A stretch of 64,000 nucleotides of DNA from DASPWW01 sp963756745 (GCA_963756745.1 CAVWOU010000010.1:558001-622000); one strand, 5' to 3'; numbered from the stretch's first letter, positions 35,532 through 43,331 are shown. Notes: generated by a model from the letters alone, not told the origin. Made by a program: numbers and translations.

Positions 35532-35936
35532 GTGGAGGTTCGCCTGACGTGGCCACGAAGACCAACCGCCCCAGCACCAACTGTGCAGGCGGTCGTTCCT
35601 CCCTCCCTTGCCGAGCAGCTGCGGTCCCGCGCCGGGGACGAGCGGCGCTCGGTTAGCCAGGTGATCCGGTTCGCCATCGAGGACTCGCTGCACCTGCGCG
35701 ACTTCGCGCTGCTCAACGCGATGCATCCCGGCGCCGTTCTCCACCGCGAGGAGGAGGTCGATCAGACCGACCCGCCGAACTTCGACGGCGGCGTGCGGGG
35801 CGACGCCTTCAACGCGCCGCGCCCGGAACCGTCGCTGCGTCGTAGGCCGCAGACCTACCGCGAACCGGGCGGCTGGCACACCTTCGAGATTGAGGACGGC
35901 GCCGAGCTGTTCTTCGGGCAGCTGGGCGAGCGGTAA
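35532..35936 (+). CDS. Putative ribbon-helix-helix-type protein
   Basis: About 134 residues. VVPPSLAEQLRSRAGDERRS followed by VSQVIRFAIEDSLH fits a MetJ/Arc (RHH) DNA-binding fold; a polar tail ends WHTFEIEDGAELFFGQLGER. The start is uncertain (GTG 35532 is used). It lies between tRNA-His and the array and could be an island-borne regulator or antitoxin-like protein. The 190 bp before it contain only weak repeats (TTGGCACCAACTTGGCACCAA). Confidence 0.5.
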   Translation: MEVRLTWPRRPTAPAPTVQAVVPPSLAEQLRSRAGDERRSVSQVIRFAIEDSLHLRDFALLNAMHPGAVLHREEEVDQTDPPNFDGGVRGDAFNAPRPEPSLRRRPQTYREPGGWHTFEIEDGAELFFGQLGER

Positions 35937-35941
35937 GCGCC

Positions 35942-35971
35942 CTACTCCCGCAGCCCAGCGGCATCGAGGGC
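35942..35971 (-). repeat. Orphan SnoaL tail, leftmost copy
   Basis: On the minus strand this reads as codons for A-L-D-A-A-G-L-R-E and TAG, the array tail with two substitutions. It lies downstream of the frameshifted anchor-D gene, as expected if that gene replaced the body of a SnoaL gene. Confidence 0.85.
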
Positions 35972-36000
35972 GGTCGTCACTTCCCGCACCCGGTAACGAG

Positions 36001-36022
36001 AAGGGCCGCCGAGGCGGCCCTT
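36001..36022. terminator. Bidirectional terminator-like hairpin
   Basis: AAGGGCCGCCGAGGCGGCCCTT is a perfect inverted repeat with A-rich 5' and T-rich 3' edges, between the convergent RHH-like and anchor-D genes. It fits a two-way intrinsic terminator. Confidence 0.75.
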
Positions 36023-36073
36023 CCATTCAGACCGACAGCCTCGGCGGCCCGGGTCGTTCCTACTCGATCCGCC

Positions 36074-36945
36074 TCAGGAGGAGTGCGGTCCCTTCTTGAC
36101 GAGCTTGATCGTGCGCTTCTCGATCGCCACGTTGCCGGCCGCATCCTTCGCGCGGACGGTGACCTTCGCCTGGACGTTCTTGCCGTCGTCGAGCGCCTTG
36201 CGCACCTCTGGCACTGCGAGTCCTTCGTCAGCTCCGGCCCCATGGTCACTGTCTTACCCGGCGCGACGACCCGGCCGCGCGGCGTGAGCTTGTCGTTCTT
36301 GACGTTCGTCAGCTTCCCCGTGGCGCGTGCGTTGCACTCCTCGTCGCCACAGCTCACCTTGACATGCACGCCGCGACCACCTCGGTCGGTAAATAGGTCC
36401 TCCTGGGGGTTCTGCTTCTTGTGCCCCGAGAGCTGGAGGTCCGGCGGGGTGCGATCCGTCGCGCTGAACCCGGTGCCGGTGAGCGCCACCGCCGGGCCCC
36501 CCGGTCCGGTGCTCAGGGTGCCGTCCCTGGGCCCGGTGCCCGTGGGGGCGAAGGTGACGTTGATCTGGCAGCCCTGGAGCTGCCGAGGGCGAGTAGCCGA
36601 CAGCGTCGGTGGGCAGTTATTGGTCTGGGCGTAGTCGCCGGAGACGCTGATCCTGGGGTTGAGGGTGTCGTTGCAGGCACTCATGCAGTAGACCCCCAGG
36701 CCAAACCGCTGCGCCGGACTCGTCGTTCCGACCTGGCGATCGCCGAAGTCGAAGCTCCCAGTGAGATCAACGCACTCCCGGGGGACCTGGTCGATAGTGC
36801 CCACCCCCGTTACCGGCGCCGATGGGGGTGGGCAGGACCACGGCCCAAGGGCCTGGTCCGCGCTGGCGGTGCTCGCCGTGGCGGCCAAGAGCACGACGGC
36901 GAGGCTCAGCGCGAGCATGCCGCTGGGAACGATTCTGCGCTTCAT
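36074..36945 (-). pseudogene. Choice-of-anchor D domain secreted protein (frameshifted)
   Basis: It encodes a signal peptide (LALSLAVVLLAATASTASA), then FDFGDRQVGTTSPAQRFGL and VNVTFAPTGTGPRDGTLSTG-like Hydin/SPD-2 domain sequence, then a beta-rich C-terminal domain. After GPELTKD near 36220 the frame shifts by one base. The expected C-terminus (VPEVRKALDDGKNVQAKVTV followed by AIEKRTIKLVKKGPHSS) continues in another frame to the stop at 36074. Either a true frameshift or a sequencing error. A paralogue lies at 50746 on the opposite strand. Confidence 0.78.
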
Positions 36946-37190
36946 GCGTCCTCTCGATCAGCGTGAGGGCTGCCAGCCGGCCCGCGTCCAGCTCCGCCCG
37001 CCCTCGCTAGGTCGGTTGGTCGCATACGGCGAGCGGATCGGGAGCGTCCAGCCGCCCTCGCGGGTCCAGCTACGAGTAGGCCTAGAACGCCCTTGCGCTC
37101 CGGAGCGCCGCACTCGGCGCAGAACAGGAAACCGCATCATGGACGGCCATTCCTGTCAATCAGATACCCCTCGACGAATCGCTTACTCAT
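36942..37190 (-). pseudogene. Degenerate small ORF with zinc-ribbon-like segment
   Basis: From ATG 37190 the frame encodes MSKRFVEGYLIDRNGRP, then an in-frame TGA. It resumes CGFLFCAECGAPERKG (a C-x-x-C knuckle) for 64 codons and ends in an ATGA overlap with the anchor-D start. The ribosome-binding site (GAAGGGAAGGACGAC) belongs to the leader repeat. It may be a decayed gene or a 17-codon leader peptide; selenocysteine is not supported. Another frame also looks partly coding (ATNRPSEGGRSWTRAGWQPS), so a frameshift is possible. Confidence 0.4.
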
Positions 37191-37367
37191 GTCGTCCTTC
37201 CCTTCCGTGGGATAGCGACGACGCGCCTACCCCATCTCCCGTTCCCAATACCGTTACCCAACCTAGCTGCCGCGATCGCGGCTATGTGTGACGCCGTCAC
37301 AGTCGACCCTCCGGGCAGCCGCCTGTGCATAGGCCGTGCGCAGGACCTCGACGTTCACCCGCGACAT
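37191..37367 (-). promoter_or_regulatory. Leader module, copy A, with SnoaL head remnant
   Basis: It starts with a SnoaL head (ATG 37367, MSRVNVEVLRTA) whose frame continues through PGGSTVTASHIAAIAAA to a stop at 37254 (37 codons). It contains the palindromes TGTGACGCCGTCACA (37288-37302) and AGCCGCGATCGCGGCT-like sequence around 37270-37285, and ends with the strong SD GAAGGGAAGGACGAC before ATG. The same module occurs at 41690-41865, 50606-50745 and, shortened, 51823-51907. The 425-bp gap 36946-37370 therefore holds this module plus the degenerate ORF. Confidence 0.7.
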
Positions 37368-37370
37368 CGC

Positions 37371-37763
37371 CTACTCCGACAGCCCGGCGACTTCGAGGGC
37401 CTCCTCGTGATCCCAGAAGAACTCGATCAGTATGACCTTGCCCTTTCTGAAGGTCACCACTTGACTGAATTGCATATCCCCCTCGACTCCCGACCGCTCG
37501 CCGGTCAGGTGCGCTCGTGCTCGAGCAACCACGATCTCACCTGTATCGATCAGCTCCTCGATCACCCCCTCGCCGCCCACCGTTTCCGCCAAGCCCTCGT
37601 AGAAGGACAGCACCCCGCGCTTTCCGTGATAGGCGGTCTCTGGCCAACCTTCGGCAGCCCGGAGGACCACGTCGTCGTCGAGGTACTCGAGATTCGCGTA
37701 GAGATCGCCTCGGTTCCAGTTCTCCGCCGTCTGGCGCACGATCTCGACGTTCTCCTGCGACAT
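37371..37763 (-). CDS. SnoaL-like array member 1
   Basis: 130 residues, NTF2-like fold, complete head (MSQENVEIV) and tail (EALEVAGLSE). It is closest to the member at 43441 on the opposite strand (shared VLRAAE.WPE, YHGK/YYGK, SFYEGLAET, VVTFRKGKV). The central pocket is rich in aromatic and acidic residues. It is last in a minus-strand run of three, with GCG spacers. Function unknown. Confidence 0.85.
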   Translation of the reverse strand: MSQENVEIVRQTAENWNRGDLYANLEYLDDDVVLRAAEGWPETAYHGKRGVLSFYEGLAETVGGEGVIEELIDTGEIVVARARAHLTGERSGVEGDMQFSQVVTFRKGKVILIEFFWDHEEALEVAGLSE

Positions 37764-37766
37764 CGC

Positions 37767-38165
37767 CTACTCCTCAAGCCCGGCGGCTTCGAGGGCCTCG
37801 GCTTCCTCCTGGAACAGCCGAAGGCGGGTGATCTGCCCGTTCTCGACCCTGAACACGAGCGCGTTCCTCCCGATCACTTCGATCCCGTCGCGCCCCCGCA
37901 TGTGGGCGGTGTTTGGGACCACGACCTCGGAGCCCACCTCGGTGAAGCCGTGCGTCTCGATTTGAACATCCTCAAAAGTCGACCAGAACACGTCGAACAA
38001 GGTTTCGACCCGATCATGACCGCGATAGACACCCTTGAAGGGCGCTCGGGAACGCGAGTAGTCAACCTCCACATCGGGGTGAACCAAGGCCCACCAGCTC
38101 GTCAGGTCGCGCCGGTTCCACGCTTCGAACGAGCGCCGCACAACCCCGACGTTCTCCTCCGACAT
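37767..38165 (-). CDS. SnoaL-like array member 2
   Basis: 132 residues: MSEENVGVVRRSFEAWNRRD, GVYRGHDRVETLFDVFW, tail EALEAAGLEE. It is joined on both sides by the invariant TAG-GCG-ATG junction. The GAGGAG of its last two codons forms the ribosome-binding site for member 1. Confidence 0.87.
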   Translation of the reverse strand: MSEENVGVVRRSFEAWNRRDLTSWWALVHPDVEVDYSRSRAPFKGVYRGHDRVETLFDVFWSTFEDVQIETHGFTEVGSEVVVPNTAHMRGRDGIEVIGRNALVFRVENGQITRLRLFQEEAEALEAAGLEE

Positions 38166-38168
38166 CGC

Positions 38169-38564
38169 CTACTCCGACAGGCCGGCGGCTTCGAGGGCTT
38201 CCGCGTGATTCCAGAAGAACTCGTACCCGCGGATTCTGCCGTCGCGAACCGTAACGACGCCCGTGAACTCCATATTCGACTGAGGGCCGCGGCCCATGCC
38301 ATGCCAGACCAACCTGACGACAACTCGGTCGGCGGCGTTGCTGAAGTCGCCGATCGGTTCCATCGCGTCGGCGTCCCACGTGTCGCGGAGCTGCCCGAGC
38401 CAGCGCATGACCGCCTCCCGACCTACGTAAGGCCCCGGCTCCGGCCAGTTCTCCACGGGCTGCAAGGTCACATCGGGGTCATGCAACTCGCGAAACGCGT
38501 TCATGTCGCCTGCGTTCCATGCCTCGAACCCGGCTCGCACAACCTCCACGTTCTCCTGCGACAT
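38169..38564 (-). CDS. SnoaL-like array member 3
   Basis: 131 residues: MSQENVEVVRAGFEAWNAGD, PYVGREAVMRWLGQL, tail EALEAAGLSE. It is the first complete member of the left minus-strand run; upstream of it (by transcription) is an orphan tail and the VOC cargo gene rather than another member. Confidence 0.87.
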   Translation of the reverse strand: MSQENVEVVRAGFEAWNAGDMNAFRELHDPDVTLQPVENWPEPGPYVGREAVMRWLGQLRDTWDADAMEPIGDFSNAADRVVVRLVWHGMGRGPQSNMEFTGVVTVRDGRIRGYEFFWNHAEALEAAGLSE

Positions 38565-38567
38565 CGC

Positions 38568-38597
38568 CTACTCCGACAGACCGGCGGCTTCGAGGGC
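38568..38597 (-). repeat. Orphan SnoaL tail after VOC cargo
   Basis: Codons for A-L-E-A-A-G-L-S-E and TAG, 14 bp after the VOC stop and 3 nt before the head of member 3. It still supplies a CGGAG ribosome-binding site for that gene although its own gene body is gone. Confidence 0.9.
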
Positions 38598-38611
38598 TGC
38601 GTCGCGGCCGG

Positions 38612-38998
38612 TCAGATCTGGGCGACACCGTGGACGTTGCCGTCGGGGTCCTTGAACCAGGCCACCCGGTCGTCGCCCAGCTCGGCAATCCCCTTCTCGT
38701 TCGTCTTGATCGGATCACTGTCGTATTGCTCGAAGCTGACGCCGTTGGCGGTGAGCTCGTCCACCGTCTTCTCGAGGTCATCCACCTCCCAGCCGGCGAT
38801 CGTGCCGCCCGACTTGCCCGCGTTGTCGGGCGAGGGGTAGATGTGAATCTCGCGGCCCCCGCCGCACGGGTACGTGATCCCGCCGTCGCCGATATCCCTG
38901 CCTCCCGAGAGGCCGAGCTTGCCCTCGTAGAACTCCTTCGCCTTAGCCATGTCAGACACCGGTACTGCCGGCTCAACCTTTGCGTCACTCAGACCCAT
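38612..38998 (-). CDS. VOC-family protein (array cargo)
   Basis: A 128-residue glyoxalase-fold protein: VEPAVPVSDMAKAKEFYEGK at the N-terminus, GREIHIYPSPDN, WFKDPDGNVHGVAQ at the C-terminus. It is not related to the SnoaL fold. It has its own SD (GGGAGCGAG upstream of the ATG on the minus strand). An orphan SnoaL tail follows, so it sits as an insert in the array. Confidence 0.87.
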   Translation of the reverse strand: MGLSDAKVEPAVPVSDMAKAKEFYEGKLGLSGGRDIGDGGITYPCGGGREIHIYPSPDNAGKSGGTIAGWEVDDLEKTVDELTANGVSFEQYDSDPIKTNEKGIAELGDDRVAWFKDPDGNVHGVAQI

Positions 38999-39080
38999 CT
39001 CGCTCCCTTCTGTCGCAGTGACGAAATCCTAGTCAGCAGCCGGGCGCCGGGCGGCAGGCAACGAGCATTACTTCTACGTT

Positions 39081-39485
39081 CTACTCCCGCAGCCCGGCGG
39101 CTTCGAGGGCTGTTTGGCGGTCCGGCTCAAACACCAGGCCCACGATCTTGCCGTTCCGGAACGTCCAAACAGAGCACATCGGACCCTCGACCGCGACTCC
39201 GCTCTGCAGTCCGGTGGCAGTTTGGTGCCCGGCAACAAAGACCTTGTCTCTTCCGGCCTCTCGGAACTCCTCACCGATCAGCCTGTAGTCACGCCAGGTC
39301 CCGAGGAACTCGCGCATGAATGCTTCGACTTCGTTAGGGCCATTGGCGATGATCCTCTGGTTCGCGTCCGGCATGAAGCTCTCAAAGACGATCCCGGAAT
39401 CGAACAGCTCGACCCCTGCCGTCATGTTCCCCCGCTCCCACTCGGCGTAGGTGTGCCGCACGATCTCGACGTTCTCCTGCGACAT
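39081..39485 (-). CDS. SnoaL-like array member 4
   Basis: 134 residues: MSQENVEIVRHTYAEWERGN, tail TALEAAGLRE. A leaderless promoter (GATACT on the minus strand at 39500-39495, then GCGCGGGCG, then ATG) fixes the start; the longer frame to 39539 is not used. It stands alone, with no junction partner on either side. Confidence 0.86.
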   Translation of the reverse strand: MSQENVEIVRHTYAEWERGNMTAGVELFDSGIVFESFMPDANQRIIANGPNEVEAFMREFLGTWRDYRLIGEEFREAGRDKVFVAGHQTATGLQSGVAVEGPMCSVWTFRNGKIVGLVFEPDRQTALEAAGLRE

Positions 39486-39500
39486 CGCCCGCGCAGTATC
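39486..39500 (-). promoter_or_regulatory. Leaderless promoter of array member 4
   Basis: GATACT followed by the 9-nt GCGCGGGCG and the ATG. This is the array's start module with A-to-C variation in the spacer. Confidence 0.65.
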
Positions 39501-39609
39501 TCGCTCTGGCCGTGACCTAGCTGAGTAGGTACTCCGCAATAGGCGGAACGAACTAGTCGGCTATGGCTCGCCTATAACGCGAGCGCACGCATCAGGTTAT
39601 TCACCGGAC

Positions 39610-39960
39610 CTACGGGCCGACGCCGGTGGTGAACTTGATCCGCTTGCCGGAGCGGCGACAGACCCACGCTGAAGTCTCGTAGCCGGACTGCGTCCTCGAG
39701 CAGTCCCATGCTCTGACGTGGCCCGGGGCCGCTTCGATTTGCTGTGATTTCCGAACCCACTCCTTCGCGATCTTCCGCGCTCGATCACACGACACGTCGT
39801 CAGCCCGGACGTTGAACGGGCCGGGAGGGTCGCTCGTGATCGGGCAGTCGACGAAGGAGCGCATCGGGGTCGGGCTGCCGGCCGACGTGGAGGCGACACC
39901 GAGAGCCGCCAGCAGCGAGATGAGCGCGGCTATCAGAGCGAGGCGCACGAGCGCGACCAT
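39610..39960 (-). CDS. Small secreted cysteine-containing protein (array cargo)
   Basis: A 116-residue protein with a signal peptide (LALIAALISLLAALGVASTSA) and four cysteines in the mature part (DCPIT, VSCDRA, AWDCSR, WVCRRS), probably two disulfides. It is a paralogue of the protein at 42983: the pattern V..V.C.RA...W.C....GY....C...G..I is shared. No known domain. Unlike other cargo, no orphan tail is seen immediately downstream (39540-39609). Confidence 0.68.
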   Translation of the reverse strand: MVALVRLALIAALISLLAALGVASTSAGSPTPMRSFVDCPITSDPPGPFNVRADDVSCDRARKIAKEWVRKSQQIEAAPGHVRAWDCSRTQSGYETSAWVCRRSGKRIKFTTGVGP

Positions 39961-40014
39961 ATCGAATAAGTAGGAGTTCTTAGGAGTCCAGAACGGCTAG
40001 CTGGATCGCGCCGC

Positions 40015-40043
40015 CTACTCCCGCAGCCGGCGGCTTCGAGGGG
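40015..40043 (-). repeat. Orphan SnoaL tail (one base deleted) after ABM-like cargo
   Basis: It matches the 30-bp tail except for one missing C in GCAGCCGG. It is 46 bp downstream of the 40090 gene stop. No head follows it. Confidence 0.8.
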
Positions 40044-40089
40044 CCGAGTTCGGGTCGCCAGTCCTGCCTGGTGCTCTTGGTGTTGTGGC

Positions 40090-40407
40090 CTAGAAGATGG
40101 TCTCCACGTCGTCGAGCATCGCAACCGCCTCCTCGATCGAGTAGGTGGCGTGGATCTTGACCGTGTTCCACTGCATGAGGCGGCTCTGGAGGGCGAAGTC
40201 CCTGACGGAACCAATGTCGTCCGCCTCGACGACCGCGAGGATGATGTGGTCTGGGCCGAAGATGCGCAGCGTGCCGATGTTGACGCCGAGCTGCTCGGCG
40301 AGTTGAGGGATCTGAGTGGCACCCTCCTTCAGGATCTGCCGTGTCTGAGCGTTGGAAGTCGGGCAGAGATCAGGCGGATGCTCGGCGATGACGGCGAATG
40401 TTGCCAT
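40090..40407 (-). CDS. Small alpha/beta protein, dimeric-barrel/GYD-like (array cargo)
   Basis: A 105-residue protein: MATFAVIAEHPPDLCPTSN, LAEQLGVNIGTLRIFGPDHI, VEADDIGSVRDFALQS. The size and beta-alpha-beta pattern suggest a ferredoxin-like or DUF3303/GYD-type fold; the family is not certain. It has an AGGTTCC-type weak SD. It is preceded by a 20-codon SnoaL-head mini-ORF and followed by an orphan tail. Confidence 0.68.
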   Translation of the reverse strand: MATFAVIAEHPPDLCPTSNAQTRQILKEGATQIPQLAEQLGVNIGTLRIFGPDHIILAVVEADDIGSVRDFALQSRLMQWNTVKIHATYSIEEAVAMLDDVETIF

Positions 40408-40491
40408 GAGGAACCTCCGTGGTTTGCCGGATCTCAGCCTAACCGCGTGCCGCGCTGCTTGGGTAGCGGGTGGGGGCTTCTTTGTGTGCTC

Positions 40492-40554
40492 TCAGATACC
40501 GCTCGACGTCGGGCTTCGAGGTGGGGCAAACCAGCTCCCGTTCTCCTGCGACAT
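40492..40554 (-). other. SnoaL-head mini-ORF with its own leaderless promoter
   Basis: ATG 40554 encodes MSQENGSWFAPPRSPTSSGI and stops. GATACT lies at 40569-40564 with a 9-nt spacer. The ORF keeps only the array head and then diverges, so a promoter-plus-head remnant sits upstream of the 40090 cargo gene and may still drive its transcription. Confidence 0.6.
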
Positions 40555-40609
40555 CGCCCGCGCAGTATCCCGCGACGCGGGCTGCAAGCGAGAACGGCGG
40601 ACCGAACGC

Positions 40610-40639
40610 CTACTCCCGCAGCCCGGCGGCTTCGAGGGC
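40610..40639 (-). repeat. Orphan SnoaL tail after PD40 cargo
   Basis: An exact 30-bp tail (A-L-E-A-A-G-L-R-E, TAG), 29 bp downstream of the PD40 stop. The frame before it would encode DWLSRAD, typical of a SnoaL C-terminal strand, so slightly more than the tail survives. Confidence 0.9.
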
Positions 40640-40668
40640 GTCGGCGCGACTGAGCCAGTCCCGCGCCG

Positions 40669-41689
40669 CTAGGGGTGCGTGCCCCAGTCGACCTTGTTCT
40701 GCTTGCCGTCGACGACGACCTGCTTGCCCGACCCGTCGGAGTTCATCACGACTACCGGGCCGCCGGGCGGCGGAGACTTAGGCTTGTACCGACGGGCTTG
40801 GAAGCGGGTGAACATGATCTTCGTGCCGCTCGGCGACCAGACCGGGTTCTGCGCGAACTTGACGCGCTTGCCCTTGCGAATCTTCTTGCTGTGGGTCAGT
40901 CTCGTTCGCGAGCTGCCGTCAGCGCCCATGACGTAGATGTCGGGCTTGGCGGGCGGGAAGGCGACGTCTCCGGAGTCAAACGTGATCATCTGCCCGTCGG
41001 GCGACCAGTCGGGGTCGGAGGCGTTCAGCTTCCACGGGGTGAGGCGCTGCAGGCCGGTCCCGTCGACCCTCACCCGGTGGATCGCCGACTTTCGCGACTG
41101 GAAGCTCTTGAACCGCGTGAACACGATCGAGCTCCCGTCGGGGGAGAACTGGGGCTCGCCGTCGAAGTCGAGCCCCTTCGGGATCGTCGTCACGCGCTGA
41201 GCCTCAACCTGGGTGACCCCGTCGGGGTCGGAGGCGGGAATGATCCAGATCCCCTGAAGAGCTGGATAGTCTCCCCAGTCCGCCTCGATCGCGAGGCGGC
41301 TGCCGTCCGGGGAGAAGCCCGGCGAGCCATGGAATCCCCGGGCCCCTGGTGAGCTGCGTGACGCCGCTCCCATCCGCGTTCATCAGGTAGACCTGGACCG
41401 CGTCCTTGCGCCCCTCGACGTCAACGCGGTCGCTGTCGAAGGCGATCATCTCTCCGTCCGGGGACCAGTCGGAGAGGAACGACTCTCGGCGAGGGGTGGA
41501 CGTAAGCTGCTGGGCGTCGCTGCCGTCGGGCCGGGCGGTGAAGATCTCGTAGTGCTCCGTCTTCGGGACGAAGCGAGCGAAGGAGATCCGTCCGTCCGTG
41601 CCGGGGAAGGTCGCCGCCGCCATCTGCGCCCCGAGCGCCATCACGCCAGCCGCAGCCACGCCGATCACAATCGCGAATCGCTTGCCCAT
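40669..41689 (-). pseudogene. Secreted PD40/TolB-like beta-propeller (frameshifted cargo)
   Basis: From ATG 41689 it encodes a signal peptide (MGKRFAIVIGVAAAGVMALG) and WD40-like PD40 repeats (IFTARPDGSDAQQLT, DWSPDGEMIAFDSDR, MNADGSGVTQLTRG). A one-base shift in the run AGGGGCCCGGGG near 41340 moves the rest into another frame (GFSPDGSRLAIEADW, DWSPDGQMITFDSG, VVMNSDGSGKQVV) ending at 40669. Together the parts make a normal about 340-residue protein. Real frameshift or homopolymer sequencing error. Confidence 0.78.
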
Positions 41690-41865
41690 CTCGTCCTTCC
41701 CTTCCCGTGGGCTAGCGATGCCCGCCTACCCCTTCTCCCGTTCCAGTACCGGCGCCGAACTTAGCTGCCGCGATCGCGGCTATGTGTGACGCCGTCACAG
41801 TCGACCCTCCGGGCAGCCGCCCGTGCTTAGGCCGTGCGTAGGACCTCGACGTTCTTCTCCGACAC
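41690..41865 (-). promoter_or_regulatory. Leader module, copy B, with SnoaL head remnant
   Basis: It begins GTG 41865 (MSEKNVEVLRTA, stop at 41827), joined to the member at 41869 by TAG-CCG-GTG. It then carries PGGSTVTASHIAAIAAAKFG in an open frame, the palindrome TGTGACGCCGTCACA (41785-41799), and the SD GGGAAGGGAAGGACGAG before the PD40 ATG. It is nearly identical to copy A over 41761-41838. Confidence 0.72.
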
Positions 41866-41868
41866 CGG

Positions 41869-42324
41869 CTACTCCGCAAGCCCGGCGGCTTCGAGGGCCT
41901 GATCGCGGCCCGGGTATTCGTCCATCTGGGTGACCAAGCCGCCACGGACCGTGATTACCACGAAAAGCGGAAATGTGGCGGTCATGCCGCTCCCTGTCGC
42001 GGTGGCCGTGCGGTCCACGGTGGCAAGGACGCAATCCCGCCCGCAGTCAACAAGCCCGCGAAGAGAAATGGCGTAGTCGTCGGCTACCTCGAGGATGTCG
42101 TCCCACGCGCTCGCGATCTCCGACTGGCCGCGAAACGTTCCGAGACCGTCGGTATTCCAAACGACGTCGGGGTGCAGCAGCTTCCACATCTCTTCGGTCT
42201 CGTGATCGAGGTCGTCTGCCTTGAGTGCCTCGGCGAGGGAGCGAGGCTTCTTCCAGTAGGCCTTCAGGGATCGCTCCGACGCCTCGAAGAATCGGCGCAC
42301 AATCTCCACGTTCTCCTGCGACAT
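41869..42324 (-). CDS. SnoaL-like array member 5
   Basis: 151 residues, the longest member. An insertion of about 18 residues (LKAYWKKPRSLAEALKADD) follows the head MSQENVEIVRRFFEASERS. The rest is standard (LHPDVVWNTDGLGTFRGQSE), tail QALEAAGLAE. It is second in a two-gene minus run. Confidence 0.86.
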   Translation of the reverse strand: MSQENVEIVRRFFEASERSLKAYWKKPRSLAEALKADDLDHETEEMWKLLHPDVVWNTDGLGTFRGQSEIASAWDDILEVADDYAISLRGLVDCGRDCVLATVDRTATATGSGMTATFPLFVVITVRGGLVTQMDEYPGRDQALEAAGLAE

Positions 42325-42327
42325 CGC

Positions 42328-42729
42328 CTACTCCCGCAGCCCGGCGGCTTCGAGGGCCTCCTCGCGGGTGAAGTACTCGCGCCCCGCGGCGATCTTGCCG
42401 TCTCGAATTGAGAGAACGGTCGCGTAGCGGATGTCGACCTCTGCCTCGCTCTCCTTCATCCGCCCGAACACGCGTACGACGGCGACGACCTGGTCTCCGG
42501 CGTCGACGAACTCCTCGACCTCCACCCGACTGCTCTCGAAGATGTCCTCCCATTGCTCGTTGTGGTGACGCAACGCGCCGGGACCCTCCATGAGGCCGAC
42601 GTCATCCAGCGCACCCTCGGCCGCCCTCCAGTTGATGTCCGGGTGCCAGAACTCCGCCAATGCATCCAGGCCACCCCGTTCATACGCGGCGAAGTATCGC
42701 CGCACGATCTCCACGTTCTCCTGCGACAT
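42328..42729 (-). CDS. SnoaL-like array member 6
   Basis: 133 residues: MSQENVEIVRRYFAAYERGG, tail EALEAAGLRE. Very close to the member at 53861 on the opposite strand (most residues identical, including WRAAEGALDDVGLMEGP and GRMKESEAEVDIRYA), a recent inverted duplication. It is the first gene of the minus half, with its own leaderless promoter. Confidence 0.88.
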   Translation of the reverse strand: MSQENVEIVRRYFAAYERGGLDALAEFWHPDINWRAAEGALDDVGLMEGPGALRHHNEQWEDIFESSRVEVEEFVDAGDQVVAVVRVFGRMKESEAEVDIRYATVLSIRDGKIAAGREYFTREEALEAAGLRE

Positions 42730-42744
42730 CGCCCGCTCAGTATC
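42730..42744 (-). promoter_or_regulatory. Leaderless promoter of the minus half
   Basis: GATACT (42744-42739) then GAGCGGGCG then ATG 42729, identical to the plus-half version at 43426. The 253 bp from 42730 to 42982 between the two halves hold only this promoter and the -10 of the 42983 gene. Confidence 0.7.
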
Positions 42745-42982
42745 CCGCGATCACCGTGGGTGGCAGTCGATCGTGTTGGATTCCAATTGGGCGGTTGTCG
42801 AGCGTGCATCCGGGAAGGCGCTCGGTGAACTAACGGTCCACCGGCACCATGCACTCGATCCTGCTCATGCGTCGTATCACCGGGACCTGTTCCCCTAGCG
42901 CCACGGGACCATGACCCTTCCCGATTCACAGCTGTAGCGACGACCAGTGCCGCGGTCGCTCTCGGCGAGTTAGACTCGCCTC

Positions 42983-43315
42983 GTGTTGGGCACCCGCGCG
43001 GGGCGGAGAGGAAGTACCCGAGCATGGCTCATTGTCGTGTTTGCCTCCGTTGCGGTCGTCCTGTCGGTGGAGCGTGATTTCGCCGAGCCGCCGCCTGCGT
43101 ACGCCGCGAAACGCTGTGGCTCGTTCCGTGTCGAGGGCCTGCTGACAAAGGTGCGGGTCAAGGTGGTGCGCGGGAATGTCCCTTGTCGCAACGCAAAGCG
43201 GGTCATGAAGCGGCTTTTCGAGGGGCGCGACACTCGTAAGTGGGATTGCGTCGGACCACAGACCGGCTACGCCGCTTGCACACGCGGGGACAGCAAGATC
43301 ACGGCCCGGTTCTGA
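42983..43315 (+). CDS. Small secreted cysteine-containing protein (array cargo)
   Basis: A 110-residue protein, signal/anchor helix AWLIVVFASVAVVLSV, mature part with four cysteines (KRCGSF, VPCRNA, KWDCVG, AACTRG). It is a paralogue of the 39610 protein. The GTG start lies 6 nt after TAGACT (42971-42976), a leaderless arrangement. It sits at the polarity switch of the array and is followed by a degenerate orphan tail. Confidence 0.68.
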   Translation: MLGTRAGRRGSTRAWLIVVFASVAVVLSVERDFAEPPPAYAAKRCGSFRVEGLLTKVRVKVVRGNVPCRNAKRVMKRLFEGRDTRKWDCVGPQTGYAACTRGDSKITARF

Positions 43316-43331
43316 CGGCGCGAGACAAGCG

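Noticed and set aside
37137..37139. Selenocysteine at the in-frame TGA before CGFLFC
   Set aside because: No SECIS-like hairpin was evident and the rest of the frame is not convincingly coding.
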